The notes under the pieces were generated by a model. That model did no database searches. It was given only the letters and a program-made list of their open reading frames with translations, and was not told the origin of the DNA. Position numbers and translations under genes: made by a program. 64,000 nucleotides of DNA, taken from Bombyx mori. Its lineage: Eukaryota > Arthropoda > Insecta > Lepidoptera > Bombycidae. Positions 42,299 through 55,200 of this stretch are shown piece by piece (positions within the stretch are counted from its first letter, which is position 1; every line of letters starts with the position of its first letter). Location of the stretch: assembly GCF_030269925.1 (NCBI RefSeq), contig NC_085131.1:10959501-11023500 (forward strand), given 5' to 3'.

Positions 42299-42900
42299 GA
42301 ACTATACCGGTACGGAATTCTGTTGCTAATATGCGTCCCGTATAAATTATCTGTGTAGTTGACGTGGACATCGGTGTGCGTATTGATATCCATGTTTTTT
42401 GATCGGGTCGGGCCGTGAGATAAAACTATATTTTTTCATCGTAGGTCTTCTGATGTTACATTAAACATTACATGTATTTTAAGTAAATATATTGTTTCCA
42501 ATTAACCATGTTATGATTCTGCAGTCACTTGTAATAGTACAAAAATAAGTATAGAAGCAACTCGTTTAGAAGAGAAATATTTATTTTTACAAAAAAAAAA
42601 GAATGTAATCGGAAATGAACAACGCTATGAAATAAAAAATACGCTAGGTTAATAGTATATAGCAAATTAGATGTATCGCATTTTATTATGTATTTAATTT
42701 ATATTTCGTCAATCATTTGTAACGTTAAAATTTTGTTATAAAAATTATACTATATTTATTCTCAATGTGTTTTAAGGGAGCAGTTTTAATGAATTTATCT
42801 TCCATAATTGAATGTTAGTCATATATTCACCAACTTTTAGACATTAATGCGGCACTTTAAATGATACTGTTAAAAATGAAATAAAGATGTATTTAATCAA
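42299..42900 (+). other. Possible amon 3' UTR end
   Basis: AT-rich DNA downstream of the nested repeat stack that follows the amon stop codon. AATAAA hexamers occur on the + strand at 42631-42636 and 42880-42885, so the amon transcript could end here, which would put the nested repeats into its 3' UTR. Inference only. Confidence 0.25.
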
Positions 42901-44807
42901 AGGGGATTCGCCGAAACATGATTTATTCTAATTTATTTTTATTTATTATTGATACCTAATTCATGAAAGAATTTTCTTTCAAATTGCTTTTTTTTTTCTC
43001 ACTCTTAAATTACATTTATTTAATACGAGAGACAGAATGAGAGAGAGAGAGAAAGCTATATTTCAAAAAAATCATTATTCTGTCAACTTGGAATTCGATG
43101 ATTTTAGGTTAGTAATAAATCTTTTCATATGTACGCAAATGTCCTCGTTATGTTTCTTAAATAATTATTATACGTCCTAGAAGATCTTGTTTGTCTGTAT
43201 ACACTTTTTTTATTGCAGGAAATATGATCTATTGATTTTAAAAGCACTCGTTTTAAAGTCACTCATAATTTTCTAACACAGGAAGGAGCGCTAATAACCC
43301 ATAAAGTATGTAGAATGGTGCCGCTGTACCTAATAAGTCTTATTCTTATTCTACTAATGCTATTATTAGTTTTCTTTTCTAGTCCGAACTGTTTGTTATG
43401 ACTTCGGCTAAAATCTACAATGAAATCTTTTTTCTTTACAAAAGATAAATCGTCTCCTCATCATCACTATCATTATCACTAGCAGCAACAGCCCACAGCC
43501 GTCCATTGCTGGACATGGGCCTCTCCCAATTTACACCACTGAGCCCGGACTCCGGCTATTTTATGGTGGATATGATGACCTCATCATCACGCGAACAAAA
43601 ATCAATTTAACTTCCACATATATATTATATGAAAGAGCATTCCAGAGCGTCACGCGTCTCTAATTACATACCTTAGCATGTTTAGTACTGAAAGTGATTA
43701 AATGAAATTCTTTCAGTGTTACAATGAAGCTTGTTACAATGAATGAAGGAAAATTACCAAAAAAAATAGGTTTTGTGAGGTAATTTTACGTTAGTGTTTC
43801 TTTTGTAATGTCTATAGATATACACTTATATATACTTAAATAATAACAAACCATATTTAATCATAATATATGTTATTTCATCATTAATTGCATATTCGAT
43901 TTTTACTTTTCTGGTAATTAAAAAATAGTGGTCTAAAACAAGTGAGTTAATGTTAGTAAATATTATAACATCGCTCAAGAAAAAACTGTAATTAAAAAAA
44001 AAATAACATTCCATCATTTAGAAATATAAATTGAGTAAACATTATTTTTACATTTTCGTAGAAAAGTTATTTAAATAAACGACCAGACGTTCAACATATC
44101 ACATAAAATAAATCCGACCAAAACGTACGTACGTACTTAATTACTTGAAAATGATTTAAACAAGATCTAATAAGCTATTTTTGTGTTAAATGTTTTCATA
44201 ATTTGTAATTGTTATTAGTGTACCGTTTGTTAATACATCATATTTTTGATTAATCAAATGTACTTTGTTTAACCCAGCTAGACGAGGCATATTTGATACT
44301 TTCATTCATTTTAAATATTTATTTTAATGTTTGCCAACAAAAACACTAGAATATTAATAAAAAAACGTATATTAGAAATGTATCTTTAATATTTAAGGTT
44401 TTAAAAGAATATATATTTGATAAATACGCAAATAAATCTTCCCTTGGGGCCCAGCTAAAGCGGAAACAAATTGTTTTTGGCGTACTTTATCTATTTTCTT
44501 ATAAATAATTTAACACTCGTAGTGTTTATGAATGTTTTTATCTAATACATACATATATTATCTTGAAATACCGTCTAAGTATATAAGTGCGTCTAGTTTG
44601 TGTGCATAACAGTTTATTAAAACTTAATAGTAATAATATAAGATATAAAATATTAACAATTTAAAAAAAATATAAAGAAGAATATATTATGTAATAATAT
44701 TATAGAAATATAATGTGATTTGGTGTTGTATTTGAATTAAACGAAGTTTTCGTACTCAACGACCCTTTTCCCTTGAGCGATTCCGTATTCCTAATCATAA
44801 GGTTCGT
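42901..44807. other. Intergenic AT-rich DNA between amon and sas
   Basis: Apart from the RTE fragment at 43455 and a GA microsatellite at 43033-43050, no gene or repeat is recognised. It may contain the unlocated last exon or the 3' UTR of sas. Confidence 0.35.
43455..43565 (-). mobile_element. RTE-type LINE 3' fragment
   Basis: CAGCCGTCCATTGCTGGACA, TGGGCCTCTCCCAATTTACA: a lepidopteran RTE 3' end. Confidence 0.5.
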
Positions 44808-44943
44808 TTTTTTTTTTTATTGCTTAGATGGGTGGACGAACTCACAGCCCACCTGGTGTTAAGTGGTTACTGGAGCCCATAGACATCTACAACGTAAATG
44901 CGCCACCCACCTTGAGATATAAGTTGTAAGGTCTCAATACACC
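44808..44943 (-). mobile_element. Bm1 SINE, 3' half
   Basis: Poly(T), TTGCTTAGATGGGTGGACGA to TAAGTTGTAAGGTCTCAATA; truncated. Confidence 0.85.
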
Positions 44944-45792
44944 TACTGGGAAATACAAACGTCCGTTACAAAAGTCCTTTAATATACAAAATAGTTTGCA
45001 GTTAACATGGAATAATATTTACATAGGTCGGCCGATTTTATTGTCTGAATTTTATATAGATCACAAACCTCAGTCAATATCTAGACTTCAAAGACAGAAT
45101 GATGTCAGCTGCTATATCTAGAATCGGAAAAACTAATTCTGTTTTCTAGTAAAGTCACTTAACATAAGAATTATTTTCCGATAACTCTGTTTAGAAGTGG
45201 CTTCGCTGGACATTTTTGTGTCCAAAAAAATCCGCTGAATCTATTTGAAGCTAATATTTACTAAAAATGAAGGAACGGAACGGAGCGATATGGAGGGATG
45301 ACAGATATGGAGCATGACTGAGTGAGAGAGATAGGAAATGTCGTGTTAGGGAGTAAGAAAGACGGCAAATGAATGCGGAACACTTAGTTTTATTTTTTAA
45401 GCGAGAAGAGGGTAGTTGCCGTACGCGACGGCAGACAGACAGACACAGTGTAACTCTGAAGAAGCAAGACATTTATATTTTAGTTACATAGATAAAGTCG
45501 ATTAAGACGAAATGAAGAATCAAGTTTGTGTGAAGTGATCAACCGTTTCACTGGCCCACCCTGAATATAAAACCCTACATAAATATCCACACGATGAGAT
45601 ACTTTGCACGAGTAAGCAACTTTTGGGGTTCCGTGTATCGACACACAACTTACATACTACCAAAAGTGAGCATCTTGATTTCTCGCTTCACTTTGGATAA
45701 ATTGCTTACCGAGATATTACTCGGCATTAAATTAGTACTCGCACACTCAGAAACGTATCGTCAAAACTGCAGCTCACAATTACCAGACGGTA
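44944..45792. other. Intergenic, no feature seen
   Basis: No supported feature. Confidence 0.3.
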
Positions 45793-46084
45793 AACAAGCG
45801 GTCGGGGAACCAGGGTAAATTACCCCAAATTGGGTAAAATGAAATTTTGGGGGGTAAAAATGAAACTTTTGTGAGTAAAAAATATAATTTGAAGTGAAAC
45901 TAGTTTAGAATCGTTAAATTTTTAGTTATTGTATTCATTTCAAAATTATCATGGAGGCTATAATATGAAAGATAATAAAAAGAAGCGATATCGTTTTTTT
46001 TTGTTCTTCGCCATGGGGTAATATCAACTTACACAAAAATGTTTTGGGGTAATAATTAAAAAAGTTCCCCGACCGCTGGTTTAA
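45793..46084. mobile_element. hAT-like MITE
   Basis: TAAACAAGCGGTCGGGGAAC at the left is inverted as GTTCCCCGACCGCTGGTTTA at the right. The CAGCGGTCGGGGAAC terminus resembles hAT ends. About 292 bp, internal GGGTAAAATGAAA repeats, no clear 8-bp duplication. Confidence 0.7.
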
Positions 46085-46263
46085 GCGATGTCATCTTAAT
46101 AATTCTAATGTTTTTTTGTTAGAGATTTTATAACCTGGTAACTGAGACCTTTAAGTCATGTCTTATTTTAATTTATATTATTCATATTTTTATGAAAAAA
46201 TATTTTATGGAGTGAAATGAAATGAAGATAATTAATTTGAGACACTAATCAACTGGGATGAAA

Positions 46264-46533
46264 TTAAATGAAATGAGATGAGATGATATGGGATGAAATA
46301 TCGATATCATCCTCACTTTCACCTTTTTTAAAAGTGAAGGTCGTATAAACGTCGTAACCGGTCGATCCTATGAGATTCACCAACAAACTAGCCTGAACTT
46401 CTTTAGGCTCTTTGCTCACTCCAGACGCTTTAAGAAATACTTCAAACAGCTTCCGCCATTGCCGCCACGCCTCGGAGCGTGCAGCCGGACCGCCATCGAG
46501 TGATAATTCTGCTGGAGGACGCGCGTGTTCCAT
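46264..46533 (-). pseudogene. LTR-retrotransposon gag-like N-terminal fragment
   Basis: The first roughly 75 codons read MEHARPPAELSLDGG, then EAWRQWRKLFEVFLKASGVS, EVQASLLVNLIGSTGYDVYT, TFTFKKGE. This pattern (PP...L.FDG, W..W...F..FL.ASG, VYNTF-like) is that of the N-terminus of Gypsy-type Gag found in many insect genomes. The frame then runs into a GATGA-rich simple repeat and stops, so the rest of gag-pol is missing. A domesticated short gene is possible but not supported. Confidence 0.55.
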
Positions 46534-48288
46534 ATTTATGTTGGTTACTTCGATTTTACGTATTAAATGTTAAAACGACGCACCGCTGCCACCGTGTAGT
46601 GAAACACACGCATGTTGGTTTAAAAAATTGTGGTCATTTACTAAGATTTTTTCACTTGTGGACTTTTTGGAGGATCCCGAGAAGCTACGTCCAGCGGCTT
46701 TGTTTCATTTTCCCACATTTGTGCACTTTCACAGATATTAAACAGTTAATAAACCACCATTATTACACATTTAAACCCGAAGAAACACTAAATAGACAAA
46801 ATAAAACAAATCACACAACTTCACTCCTCGCGTTCCCGCCAAAAAGTCATAATTCTAATGTGACGTCAGAAGTGTGTAGATTATGTGGTATTCTCCGGCT
46901 AAAATATATGCATCGGTAAAATGGCGTTGCTAAAATGGGCATAGAACATATTAGGTGTATTTTCTATGACACGTAGTGTATTTATTATCTGTGAGTCCTC
47001 GTTATTCTAATGTTACCCTATGATGTTACCCCACCGTTTTTGACTTCGAATGATGTCACCTGTTGAACAGTCAAATTTGAGCGGCATTTTAAAATATATG
47101 AACCTGTCATGGATTTTCTGTGTATTACAGATATAAGTAGAAAAAGAAATTGGGTTCATCGTTGTTGGATAAACTCGAAGCATGGCCAAGTTAATCTCGT
47201 AATTTACATAATGATTTGTTTATGTATTTGTTTGTCAGAAAATCGGTAAATTATTTGGTACTTGTCTACTCATGAAGCTACGCATTCTACAAATGACATA
47301 GCGAAATAAAAAGAGTTCACGTTGTCATTTACCAGCAATAAACACAATAATATGAAACAAAGTAAGAAATCTGGTACAAAACTTTATTTTCACTTATATA
47401 TTTACATTCACTGTGTAACAGTTTATAGTCACTCAAGTCAAACGCGCACTTTGGTTGATCACATTAAAAAAGCATTTCCGTATTGCACATCACTAATCTT
47501 CACAAAACAAATCCGAATATGAGTTTTAGTATTGCGTTGTGTCACGCGACTTCCGTCGTCTTAATATAAAACATTGAAACATTCGAGGAAAGTGTGATAA
47601 CGCGGCCGATTCCAGATCCCTGTGCTAAAAATTTTATCCATTACTAAAAAAAGTTTAACCCAACGACAATACTTTCACATTCATAATATTCTGTGATTAT
47701 AATGCACTAATGCTATTATAATTTTGAAATCCCAGTTTCTTAAATATGTGTGATATTTTCTCCATAATTGATTTCGTATTCGGGAGCATCAACCACCACT
47801 CATGATTCAGTAGTTCCAATCGCCGTGGATGTTTAAAAAAATTCTGAATGTGAATTGGTAATCCATTTCTGTTTTTTCTATGTTCTGGGCGTTTGATGCA
47901 ATATTGTTTCTTTGTTCGATTTGTACAAAACGTATGTTCGTCTTATCTGCGTTTCTCTATTGTTCTTTCCAGTGAGTAGATAAACGTTATTGGTACGTCC
48001 ATATTTAATTTAGTACCATCAACAATAGATGGCGTGCGAACAGTTTCCTTAGAACCGCCATATTGAAAAAAAATCGACACTTAGATTTGAAGCTGGAAAT
48101 CTTTCTTTGAAGTGATCAATCGTACGTTTGGTTTCGATGTTCAGACTCCCATCTCTGTGTTGGTCCTCCCGTTGTGGGAGTCCGGTACGTCGATCCCGCG
48201 TTCAGAAATCCCGTTAAGGCCGCCACGCTCACGGGAACTTAATTGTCAGAGATCTGCGGACAAACGCTACTGTTGGAATCGCTGTTTT
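46534..48288. other. Intergenic, no clear feature
   Basis: Frames here (such as a 146-codon + frame at 46479-46919) show no recognisable family. 46534-46860 could be the leader of the gag-like element. Confidence 0.3.
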
Positions 48289-48289
48289 A

Positions 48290-48722
48290 TTTACTTATTG
48301 CTTAGTTGGGTGGACGAGCTCGCAGCCCACCTGGTGTTAAATGGTTACTAGAGCCCATAGACATCCACAACGTAAATGCGCCACCCACCTTGAGATATAA
48401 ATTTAAGGACTCAGTATAGTTACAACGGCTGCCCCACCCTTTAAGCCGAAACGCATTACTGCTTCACGGCAGAAATAGGCAGGGTTGTGGTATCCACCCG
48501 TGCGGACTAACAAGAGGTCTCCTACCACCAGTAATTATGCAAATTATAATTTGCGGGTTTGATTTTTATTATACGATGTTATTCCTTCACCGTGGAAGTC
48601 AATCGTGAACATTTGTTGAGTATGTATTTCATTAGAAAAATTGGTACCCGTCTAGGATTCGAATACCGGTGCATCGCTCAACAAGAATGCACCGGACGTC
48701 TTATCCTTTAGGCCAATACGAC
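48290..48722 (-). mobile_element. Bm1 SINE, full length
   Basis: Body from TTGCTTAGTTGGGTGGACGA, linker ATTATAATTTGCGGGTTTGA and tRNA-derived head to GACGTCTTATCCTTTAGGCC. About 433 bp. Confidence 0.9.
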
Positions 48723-49140
48723 TTCGACATCTTTAATTTCAACATCTTTAGACAAGATATCGAAATTAAAGTCAAGAGAATTGAGAGTGGAGTCTAAGGA
48801 CCGTACTCAAAGCTCGTTTGAAAAAAAAATCGTAGCACATGAGTTTACCTAAGAGTCGGAGACTATTAGGCCATATCAAACCCTCTGATTTCAGATCGAA
48901 TGTAATAGTTTTAGGTTCATACAACTAAACAATATCAACAAATCAATATTGTAATTATATTGAAACTAGTTCATATTGAAGTCACCTTTAGTACGACCAC
49001 CTAAGTACATTGCATTAAGATGCTCATGTTAAAAGTCGTCACAGTCAAAGTCAAAGTCGTCAAAGTCAAGACGAACAGACACATTATTAAAAAAAAGGTA
49101 TTAATATAAAAATAACTAATTAGAAGAGTATAATAGTCAC

Positions 49141-49224
49141 CCATTGTCTCCTGTTGTAATTCCAGTTTGTACGCAGGATTGTCGTAGGGAGGTAGAGACG
49201 ACTCTCTCGGAGCTGTTGGTACTG
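49141..49224 (-). CDS. sas: sas exon: cytoplasmic NPXY tail
   Basis: 84-nt exon, phase 1 in. Encodes PTAPRESSLPPYDNPAYKLE and then LQQETMG. NPAY is an NPXY motif of the kind bound by PTB-domain adaptors. The acceptor is CAGCAG, so two in-frame acceptors are possible. A donor (G|GTGACT) after the last codon suggests a very short final exon elsewhere; without splicing the frame stays open to a stop at 49001-49003. Confidence 0.85.
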
Positions 49225-52200
49225 CTGCAATGTATACATCAGGCATTAGTTAGCTCAGTCTCTACCGGCTGTTCAGCCGATATTGTGATCCACAGATAGC
49301 AATGTTTTTTTTTTTTTTAATAAAAATAAAAAGATGGCAATTACCTCAAATAGTAATGTAATTAACGATAGAATTTAAAGAAGCAGCTATAACTTTGGTG
49401 AAATAATAATAATGATTTTATATATAGCCAATATTGATGTATAATCTATGGCTGGTTTTGTTTTAACCCCAAATGACATCACACGTAATGACGTAGCGTC
49501 CTGCCGAGTTTGGTAATGATGTCGCGTGATTAATACAAAAAGAATCGTCCGGCTCTTGACTGCTCTGACGTACTTCCGGTACGAATTGGAAATTATAAAT
49601 GTATTGCGGTAGTGGTAGGAATAGCAGTAGGAGCCGCCCGTGCGGACGCGCCGTTTCACTTAAAATTAATACGCTTTAATTAGATTATTCTATATTTAAA
49701 AAAACATTGTATATTTTCATATTGAATTAGTAAGATTTACAAACTGTCGTGGCCTGCAACCTCTTTGACAGGACATACGAGCCACAACGACCAGACATAG
49801 ATGAAGACAGAAACTTGATAGGTGATTCGGAAAAAAACAAAAGAAAATAAATGGAAGAGGACGAACGCCACTGGCAGTGATGATTCTTTTAAATGCCTTC
49901 ATAAAAACACTTTTTTTTCTTTCTTACCTAAGCTGATAGCCTTGAGAGGCTATTTCAGCGTAACCTTAACTAGTAGGTGAGCTCACGGGACTCAAACCGG
50001 AGTGATGCTAACACTGACCCTAGTAAGAGCAGTGCTTCGAAGAATCTACCACCGAATCGGAAACGCGACCCACTGAGAAGATCCGGCGAGAAACTCAGTG
50101 GGCTAAAAAGACAAACGAAATATACGACAAACAAACGAACCGACCGTTCACAGTTTTTTTTGTATAGTTAAAACTTACGTGTGATGGGCACGGATCTAGG
50201 ACGGTGTCGTCTGACCACAACGAGCAGCAGCAGTAGGGAGGTCAGCGCCCCGAGGGCCGCCAGCACTCCGGCGACGACCAGCCCTCCGTAGTAGTCCCCG
50301 CGCTCTGCACTGCGGCTGCCGGACACTGAGGATGCTTCGATTTCATCTAAAAATACACGAAAAATCGCCTTGTTATTCCTGTTTACTGTGTGAAGAAAAA
50401 ATACCGTTGAATTTCCTGATCTATAAAATATGTAAAAGGTTTTGAACATATGCGCTTCTGTGGCTCCTGATATCTGCGCCAACGCGTTGGTGTCATGTCT
50501 CCTTCAGAACCGATAGGGTGTCTTTTTTTTTTCTTTCCTACCTATGCTGATAGCCTTGAGAAGCTATATCAGCGTTACCCTAACGTGTAGGTGAGCTCTC
50601 GCGGCTCAAACTGGAGTGTTGCTAACACTGGCTCTAGCAAGAGCAGTGCATCGCAGAATCGGAAATGCGACCCACTGAGAAGATCCGGCGAGAAACTCAG
50701 TGGGCTGTGTCTGTGGGTTAATTTTTTCGCCGAGCCCTTCGTCACAAGCGACGGGTTCGGCGAGGACGGTGACCGGTGTTTGAGGTACCTAAAGCATAAT
50801 TAATGGATCGTTGGGATCCGTAATGAAGTGCTTAGGGTAACGTCGACTGTTTACCATTCAGTCCACAGGATTGGGTATGGGGTGCCGTCTTTGCGGAAGA
50901 CTGTTCACGTCCCTGTCCCCAAGAAGGGTGATCGGTTGAATCCCTCGAGTTACAGGCTTATCGTGATACCTCCTTGCTCTTTAAGCGGCTGGAACTAGTC
51001 ATTAACACTGAGGTTCTAGGATATCTTGAGCGTCACCTGCTAGTCATCGACGAGGCCAAGAGATTAACGAATCCTCGGACAACATGGGCGATGGTCTCGC
51101 TGTGAGCCCTGATATCACGATAGGGTTTGTCATAGGCACTTCCATTGAAGCTAACAGCTCACGAAGTTCTACATTTCCCGTAGAACAGATGGCCAAACTG
51201 TTTTCTAATGGCAACCGCGCATTGGGAGATGCAGAGTAGATTGATCTACCAGAAGAACCTTGGGAAGGCCCATTTCTAGAACTGCCCATCTCTGAGCCGA
51301 TGTTAATAAAATGATAGAAGCAATAAAAACCTGAATTACAAATTTAGCGCTAGTGATATAATTTTTTTTTTGTAGTGGAACTTCTTTAGAATCTTTGTGA
51401 TTTCAAACTCGATGAAAGGAAAAAATAAGTGCATAGAAAGTTTTTTAATGCAGCGCCATCTATGAGATTTTTTAATAAATATCAGTTCACAGAGGGCGCT
51501 ACCTCATACTATAAAAGGTAATATACAATTATTTAATAATGACAAAAATTTACATATACTTAGACATTTAGGATAATTGTATTTTAATTTTTGAAGATTT
51601 CACTTCTACCACGTGTGAATTGCACACATGTATTTATTTATTGCATAGATATGTGGACGAGCTCACAGCTCACCTGGTGTTAAGTGTTTACCGAAGCCCA
51701 TAGACATCTACAAAGTAAATGCCGTCACCCACCTTGAGGTATGAGTTCTAAGGTCTCAGTATAGTTAGAACGGCTGCGCCACCCTTCAAACCAAAACGCA
51801 TTACTGCTTCACGCCAAAAATAGGCAGGGTAGTGGTACCTACCCGTGTGGACTCATGATAGGTCCTACCACCAGTAAAAATCGGGAGTAATTTTTAGCTG
51901 GTACACAGAGTGTAAACAATCCAGCACACTCACTGTCCACGTCCTCAGGCTCGTCCGCCGGCCTCGTGTTGATCTCCAGCACGTTGCTTGTCTTCACCTT
52001 CCCGTTCGTCAGGAACAGTTCGAGCCAAACGCGACATCTGTGTGGAACACGTTTTTCAAGTCAACAATATTAATTACAAAAATAGCATTGAAAGATTCGT
52101 TAACCATACATACGTTTTTTAATTGCTCGGTGGGAGTTTTTTAACGTTCTCGATAGCGTCAAAGTTGGTTACGCTATCGAGAACGTTAAAAAACTCGCAC

Positions 52201-55200
52201 TAAGCACACAGATAACTGAATGAGATCACAGCGAATCTGGTGTTAAATGGTTAATGGAATCCATAAACATGGCGATGTCAAATCCCTCTGTGAGACGTGA
52301 AGTCGACGTCTTAATTGTATAAGGGTTGTCCTATCCTGTAAACGTATTACTGCATCTCGGTAGAAGTTTTCAGGATAGTGATACCTACCTTCAGAATGTT
52401 TTCAAAATGGTGATACCCTCCCAATGCCCTTACGAGTAGTTACAAAATTTTTTTTATTGCCCTTGTAGGCAGATGAGCACACGGCCCACCTGATGGTCAG
52501 TGGTTATCGTCGCCCATGGACTTCAGCAATGTCAGGAGTAGAGCCAAACCGCTGCCTACCGTAACAGACTTTTTTTTTCATGTGGATGGCAGGAAATCCT
52601 CATGAATACCCAAGGGTATGCCCGACTCTACTGAGAAAGTGTCGCGGTGACCTACGGACTAAAACTTCCCTCCTGGTTATCTGTCCCTTTTTATTATGGG
52701 ACAACCTTTATCCCTGTACTAGTCATTAGCCATTTTCAATTTGCATGCTTCCGTAACAGACGTAACTAGACAGCTTGCAAAATAATTAACCTTGAATCCG
52801 GTTCCAGGCCGCTGAGAGTGAGCGTGGTGGGCGCGTCCCTCGCGGCGAGTGTGAAGGCGTCGTGCTCCCTCCCCGCGGCCCGCGCCCCGCCCGCCGCCCG
52901 CCGCCCGCACGAGTGCGCGGCTCGGTACACGCGCACCCAGCGCTCGGCCGGCGCCGGCACGCCGCGCCACGACACCTGCACCGCGCCCGCGCCCACCGAC
53001 AACGCCTCCACCGTCACCGACCAGTTGTACGGGTCTGAAACGAACAAGGCTCTATCAAATATTTTTGATCTCTCGGATCACAGCTGACGTCATCAATATA
53101 CCGGATGACTGCGTAGTTGTTTTCGAACGGACTATTATTGTTAATTTTTTTTTTCCTCCTTGACGTGTAGGTTAGCTCACGGGGCTCAAACCGGGAGTGT
53201 TGCTAACACTGGCCCTAGCAAGAGCAGTGCCACAACCCACTGAGAAGATGCGGCGAGAAACTAAGTGGGCTGTGTTGATTTCCTCGTCGAGCCCTTCGTC
53301 GCAAGCGACGGTTTCGGCGAGGACGGTGACCGGCTATTGTTAATACAAGAAAGACCCTTCGAAAATCGTGAGTTTTGCAAAAAAAAACAAATTGTTACAA
53401 AATATAAAGGGTGTTTCGTACTGAAACAGATTTTTTCGTTTTTTTTTTTCTATATTTTTTATTAGTATCGAGTATTAATTAGGTAATATATCTTCAAGAC
53501 AACACAAATCTTAACCTAGGTACAATAAGGTTCGATCTTGCCTGTAGACGGCCTACTAGCCAACCAGAAGCTTGCTGAGCAACCCCTCCAAGCCTACGGG
53601 CAGAGATCGCCGTCGTATAGTAACTTAGCACACGCGTTCCGCGGCAGACATTCTTTATTACAAACAACAAAAATTATCCAACGCAAGTCACGCGTAACCA
53701 TTAGAACCAGCGACTATTGTTCATCGTGTTCAGTCAAGGGACAGACGGTCCCACCTCCGGAAACGACGCTGAGCCCAGGGAGCGCGAGGCAGTGGAAGGA
53801 AGGTGAACCGGTAAGTCTTCAGACTTATTTCGTTCCTTACTGTATAAAGGGCCAAGTGACCAGTCTGGCTGAAACCCCACATACCGGTATAAGGCGCAGT
53901 GGTAAACTCCACGCGACCAGGGTCTATCAGTTCTGTGTTACTCCGCGGAGGAGGGATCAGGACCAGCGAGGCTTCGTATGGAGTTCCTGGACGCAGCTCG
54001 TGCAGTTCTACTGCAGGTCTGCTGTGGTGGAGGAGCTCCGTCATGCTGTATATAGGCGTGCCCACTGGACGATACCTTTAAAAAAATATTATTATCCTTG
54101 ACTTAAACGTATGAATATTTGTTAAGAAAAAAGTAATGACTCCAAGCTCAGTGTGAAAGCTCCCGGTACATAGCACAGAAGAAAATCCTAGGTTATAAAA
54201 TATTGAAAGTGTTTTTTTTTTTGATAAAACTGATATTTCCTGTTCAAGAAAGCTAAGACACCAAGTCATTGGCTCTGTGGAGTTCTAGAATAGCGCTACT
54301 TTATTCCTTCCCGTGACTACCGTAAAAGGAAACTAAGGGGTTCATAACAAAATGGACAGTTGTGTTCTTTGAGCGTAATGCAATCGTCAACTAGTGGTTG
54401 GAGGTGTGTGAACACACGGGTAGGCATTACTATCCTTCCCATATCTGCTGTGAACCGGTCTTGCGTTTTAGTTTGAAGGGTGAAACAGCCGTTACACAAT
54501 ACTAACTTACTCAAGCAGAGACCAACATTCCTGTTTCTATGAGCTCCAGTAACCACTTAACATCGTAAGCACCTTCACCTAACTAAGTTAGAATCTAAAT
54601 TCCTACGCCTCCTAATGCCATCTGATTAATTTCGTTGCGAGACTCAAGAGAAGCTAGCTTTTCTGTTGGGTTACCTTACCTTCATCGTTTAGTCTTTTAC
54701 TACAAAGAAGTAACTATTGCGACAGTGAGGGTCAGACTGGTACCCGGTATACATCATCAAAACTATTAAGCTGCACACACCTGACTTGTATGCCATCAAT
54801 GTACTGCAGTTCTTCCTCAGAGAAGCGTCTCCAGTTGAGCTGTGCTGTTGTATCGTTTACTTCCAAAACTGTTAGTTTACTGTCAATTTCTTTGCGTTTC
54901 TCTTCGACCGGTGTCTCGATCTGAGGAAAATCAAGTTCAAGATCGTAACTTTACTAACGTAACTAAGAGACTGATATAGTTACTAATCATACGAATGTTT
55001 GCCCGAATTGGGAATCGAACCTACGACGCTCGGAACAGTAGCCAAAAGACTAACTACAGCTCTACCGAGTCATAATCAGCCTGTATCTCTCCACTGCTGG
55101 ATGGAGGCCTCTCCCATAGTCCGCCACAATGAGCGATCCCCCGCCTTCTGCATCCAACCTTTCTCAGAAAAACTAATCTTTAGGGCTATGTCGGTTACTT

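Noticed and set aside
46479..46919. 146-codon + strand frame
   Set aside because: Overlaps the gag-like minus-strand frame; low-complexity basic/hydrophobic mix without a family.
51044..51289. 81-codon minus frame downstream of the R1-like RT fragment
   Set aside because: No recognised motif; possibly further decayed LINE sequence, but not supportable.
53538..54101. 187-codon + strand frame
   Set aside because: Overlaps the antisense of an sas FN3 exon and intron; composition and lack of family suggest chance.
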